Assembly: GCA_016715895.1 (NCBI GenBank) | Contig: JADJXH010000004.1 | Span: forward strand, 1,488,001 to 1,552,000 | From: Flavobacteriales bacterium | Lineage (GTDB): Bacteria; Bacteroidota; Bacteroidia; Flavobacteriales_F; PHOS-HE28 | DNA length: 64,000 nt | Reading direction: 5' to 3' | Part shown: positions 62,501 to 64,000 of the stretch, in pieces | Position numbering within the stretch: position 1 is the first letter of the stretch | Layout: each line of letters starts with the position of its first letter | Notes under the pieces: model-generated | What the model was told of the DNA's origin: nothing | Seen by the model: the letters and a program-made list of their open reading frames with translations, nothing else | The model's database searches: none | Translations under genes and position numbers: made by a program

Positions 62501-62695
62501 GGCGCCATCGGCCAGCAGGCGGAGGTAGTGCAGCACACGCTCCTTCATCTCCCCGGCGGCCTTGTTGGTGAAGGTGAGGGCGAGGATGCCGCGGTAGGCG
62601 GTGGGCCGGTCGGGGCGGAGGGCCAGCACGAGGTAGCGCTTCACCAGGGCGTGGGTCTTGCCGGAGCCGGCGGAACTGTGCAGCACCTGCAGCAT
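59588..62695 (-). CDS. AddA/RecB-like UvrD-family helicase-nuclease
   Basis: A 1035-residue protein. SSAGSGKTHALVKRYL at residues 7-22 is Walker A, ALTFTNKAAGEMKERVL near 43 is motif Ia, LIDEFQDTSVMQWHALLPL near 393 is Walker B, and VLLVGDAKQAIYRWRNGE is motif III. VMTIHKAKGLQFPVVLVPF near 735 and LLYVAFTRPEQRLYAA near 830 complete motifs V and VI. The C-terminal LVRTAHGWGVLDIKTGHPHP carries the Asp-x-Lys of a PD-(D/E)XK nuclease. It is an ATP-dependent end-resection enzyme. TACCTTCG (62709 down to 62702) ends six bases before the ATG. Confidence 0.9.
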   Translation of the reverse strand: MLQVLHSSAGSGKTHALVKRYLVLALRPDRPTAYRGILALTFTNKAAGEMKERVLHYLRLLADGAHDDARIADLLQALRTEHGLDPKAAAIGAAAVLHHMLHHWSDLSITTIDAFVRRLVRPFARDLQLDHELRMTTDQDWYRDRAVDLLLEAAGRDPALTEVLVAACSRLVEDEARWNPSAPFSELAKMLDDEEAVRHLEQLSTVSAEALLRTDAALRAAIHAFRREARMLGRAALDALAAAHLELEDLAHTRSGFRSVLTKLSDFKDDPIEVGTNATKPLATGVWWSSKATAAAQEELKRLAPLLERTLTTVQRWQEEGRFTAHWLRILIRRDLMALGGMRALADALRTAKDEDGVTFFQDLTRAVERVVREEPVPFLYERLGQRFQHFLIDEFQDTSVMQWHALLPLAENALANGGSVLLVGDAKQAIYRWRNGEVRQFKALPALHGRDQLADGVRREAFLKASAAPIEPLRDNHRSSATIVAFNNTLFDRLRELLPEALRPIYDEQAQTARKPPGGFVRLDVVPPTKDDTEDVPWTEAWLLRGVAECVEDGHRAGDIAVLVRSGTQGSQVARALSRAGYAVISPDGLRLKGDAAVDLVLALLRLDVRADDHTALQALAAAVEAGVLPLERMNPPADTGPGTALQRLRTCLPPGTRAAATLLDRVLGHVERCGLDPAADAFLNALLEAVREHQQAHGHDPAGFLEHWERGYAGRSITAPAGLDAIQVMTIHKAKGLQFPVVLVPFTRMSGGGRTSTSVWTSPGGLAPELPTARLTFKGRKAPDLPAVADELAMQDLDALDLLYVAFTRPEQRLYAAVPQSHGDTLTKALLEHLVAMGGALATGLTIGDRTTASAASRPETHDPVLRPLPPGGGVQLLVRDTVRDHDPIGADDRRMTGEALHHLLAQVRTAADMEAALVAAVACGDLRPDERDHWQPRLAALLDRSDLAPWFGPGLDVLTETPLILGEGRSARPDRLVRTAHGWGVLDIKTGHPHPAHAEQVRGYMDVLRTVTGSPVHGALLYLATGTLEPIA

Positions 62696-62709
62696 GGGGC
62701 TCGAAGGTA
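62696..62709 (-). promoter_or_regulatory. Putative -7 box and leaderless start of the AddA-like gene
   Basis: TACCTTCG reads from 62709 to 62702 on the minus strand; a 6-base spacer precedes the ATG at 62695. Confidence 0.55.
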
Positions 62710-62738
62710 GAGGGCCGCCTTCGCCAAGGCTGCGGCGA

Positions 62739-62794
62739 GCCAGGAGGAAAGCAGCAGGAGGAAAGCGGGAACAGAAAAGCTGGAACAGGAAAGC
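62739..62794. repeat. Four imperfect 14-base tandem repeats
   Basis: Four consecutive 14-base units, GCCAGGAGGAAAGC, AGCAGGAGGAAAGC, GGGAACAGAAAAGC and TGGAACAGGAAAGC, all end in AAAGC. They are purine-rich and lie in the gap between the AddA-like gene and the MbnP gene, upstream of both. The remaining 195 bases of this gap show only a TACCTTTG box at 62928-62935. Confidence 0.8.
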
Positions 62795-62927
62795 GGAACC
62801 AAGGGAGCACCATGGCGGTCACCTTGAGCGGACCACGCCATCACTTGAACCGTTCGGGCGGTCCGACCGTTGGCTTGGTGATCACAGGAACGTGACCGAA
62901 CTCACCCTGGCCGGCCCGGCCGGGTCG

Positions 62928-62935
62928 TACCTTTG
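62928..62935 (+). promoter_or_regulatory. Putative -7 box of the MbnP gene
   Basis: TACCTTTG matches TAnnTTTG exactly; the ATG at 62990 is 54 bases downstream, so this message would carry a leader. Confidence 0.45.
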
Positions 62936-62989
62936 GGGGTCAGGCAACGGACCAACGCCTGAACGCATCCTTTCACCAGAACCCATCCC

Positions 62990-63742
62990 ATGCGAACCCT
63001 GCTTCGTTCCATCGCGCCATTGACCGCCTCGGTCGCAATGCTGGCCGGCTGCCACAAGCCCTACACGGTGGATGGCCCCGAAGGCTACGTCCGGTTGAAG
63101 GTGGAGGCCACCTGGCAGGGGCAGCCGCTCCAGGCCGGAGAAGTGCATCTGAACGTGAGCAACTACCGCACCCAAGTGGAGGTGTTGAAGCTCTACCTGG
63201 CCGAGGTGCGACTCACCGGACCCGGTGGAGCATCCGCCCTGACCGACATCGCCCTGTTCGATGCGTTGAACGGTGGTGATGCGTTCGTCTACGCCGCCGA
63301 GGCCGGCACCTACAGTGGCTTGCACTTCGGCCTGGGTGTGCCGGTCGACCTCAACACCTCGGACCCTGTGCTCTACCCCGTGGGTCACCCGTTAAGCGTG
63401 AGCAACGGCACCTATTGGACCTGGGCCACCGGTTACCGGTTCGTGATGCTGGACGGACGTTACGATACCGATCCCAACGGCACGGGCACCCCCATGAGCC
63501 TGTTCTCCATCCACACCGGTATGGCGCCCTGCTACCGGGTGAGCGATCGCGACTTCGCGGCTCCGTTCACCGTGGCAGGGGGCGACACCACGGACCTCGT
63601 CCTGCGCTTTGCAGTGGACGAGTTCTTCCACAACCCGATCGACACGATCGATCTGGCGGTGGACCACCAGGCGCACGGGGATAACATGCCTCTTGCCCTG
63701 CGGTTCACGGACAACGTGCTCAACAGCATCGTGGTGGAGTGA
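62990..63742 (+). CDS. MbnP-family lipoprotein
   Basis: A 250-residue protein with a lipoprotein signal (SVAMLAGC, Cys near residue 20). LKVEATWQGQPLQAGEVHLN, YRTQVEVLKLYLAEVRL, TYSGLHFGLGVPVDLNTSDP and DEFFHNPIDTIDLAVDHQAH match the MbnP family, whose members accompany MbnH dihaem enzymes; in methanotrophs they are linked to copper handling. GDNMPLALRFTDNVLNSIVV is the typical end. Its stop overlaps the GTG of the next gene, a peroxidase-like protein, which supports the assignment. It acts in the periplasm or at the outer membrane. Confidence 0.85.
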   Translation: MRTLLRSIAPLTASVAMLAGCHKPYTVDGPEGYVRLKVEATWQGQPLQAGEVHLNVSNYRTQVEVLKLYLAEVRLTGPGGASALTDIALFDALNGGDAFVYAAEAGTYSGLHFGLGVPVDLNTSDPVLYPVGHPLSVSNGTYWTWATGYRFVMLDGRYDTDPNGTGTPMSLFSIHTGMAPCYRVSDRDFAAPFTVAGGDTTDLVLRFAVDEFFHNPIDTIDLAVDHQAHGDNMPLALRFTDNVLNSIVVE

Positions 63743-64000
63743 AGGGTCGGCTGGCGATAGCGGTGCTGATGGTCGGGCTGGCGGGCTGCCGCAAGGATGA
63801 ACTGCTGCAGCAGGACGGTCCGGTGGAGCCCTTCATCCTCGACCTGCCTGCCTGGATGCCTGCCCCACCGGTGCCGGCGGACAATCCGCTCACCAGGCCC
63901 AGCGTGGAACTGGGCAGGCACCTGTTCTTCGAGCCGCGCTTGTCGCGCACCGGCACCTTGAGCTGCGCCGGTTGCCACTTCACGGACCGGGCGTTCAGCG
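63739..64000 (+). CDS. MbnH/MauG-like cytochrome c peroxidase lipoprotein, cut by the right edge
   Basis: A frame opened by a GTG at 63739 that overlaps the MbnP stop. The first 87 residues show a lipoprotein signal (VLMVGLAGC), then WMPAPPVPADNPLTRPSVEL, and GRHLFFEPRLSRTGTLSCAG followed by CHFTDRAFS. The C-A-G-C-H sequence is a haem-c motif placed as in the dihaem peroxidase/MauG family. MbnH enzymes oxidise a Trp of the partner MbnP in methanotrophs. The rest lies beyond the window, so the second haem motif and length cannot be checked. Confidence 0.8.
   Translation, partial: MKGRLAIAVLMVGLAGCRKDELLQQDGPVEPFILDLPAWMPAPPVPADNPLTRPSVELGRHLFFEPRLSRTGTLSCAGCHFTDRAFS

Noticed and set aside
59636..62710. 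Plus-strand open frame of about 1020 codons
   Set aside because: Exact antisense of the AddA-like helicase, which has all motifs; no domain on the plus strand.

Overview
The window comes from a high-GC member of the Bacteroidota, most likely a Flavobacteriales-like lineage. Four things point there. There are several proteins with type IX secretion (T9SS) C-terminal sorting domains and one with a gliding-motility-type C-terminal domain. There are family-restricted neighbours such as DUF4834-YfhO and DUF4783-nadC. There is a compact menaquinone operon. Most transcription units start just after a Bacteroidota-type -7 box (TAnnTTTG or TAnnTTCG). Coding density is very high, many neighbouring genes overlap by 1-4 bases, and the high GC creates many long antisense reading frames that are not genes. 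I saw no rRNA, tRNA, CRISPR array or transposase.

Layout. 1-2200 is a T9SS surface protein interrupted by one in-frame TAG and running off the left edge. 2319-6750 holds small housekeeping genes: a SUMF1-like protein, a DUF2490 barrel, a LOG-family hydrolase, an AlkD-like glycosylase and a DEAD-box helicase. 6850-17849 is one long plus-strand run: DUF4834, YfhO, a glycosyltransferase, then a nonulosonic (sialic-type) acid locus with a NeuB-like synthase, an acetyltransferase-isomerase fusion, a CBS-aminotransferase, a CMP-sugar synthetase, a GSA-aminomutase-like enzyme and an SDR. 17850-22500 is a lower-GC block with a polysialyltransferase-like protein, a flippase, a methyltransferase and the body of an NHL-repeat protein. 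22778-28641 is a minus run: DUF2147, an M1 peptidase with an apparent outer-membrane barrel, YihY, nadC and DUF4783. 28731-39118 holds rlmH followed by a second glycan cluster of methyltransferases, glycosyltransferases, a polytopic membrane protein and a second flippase.

39189-44963 holds rdgB, ddl, a PASTA protein, a T9SS protein and an rluD-type pseudouridine synthase. 44953-52097 is a tightly coupled menaquinone operon (thioesterase, menF, menD, menB, menA, menC, menE). 52132-63742 contains an orphan OmpR-type response regulator, two secreted T9SS proteins, an AddB-like and an AddA-like recombination enzyme separated by unrelated genes, an ElaA-type acetyltransferase and an MbnP-family lipoprotein. 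The start of an MbnH/MauG-like dihaem peroxidase lipoprotein lies at the right edge.

The main theme is the cell surface. Activated nonulosonate would be made at 11-18 kb, polymerised or transferred by the polysialyltransferase-like protein, and exported by a flippase, while the second cluster decorates another surface glycan. Several proteins are exported by T9SS. The points most worth follow-up are the apparent leaderless promoter architecture, the unusual nonulosonate locus, the M1 peptidase-barrel fusion, and the interrupted T9SS gene.
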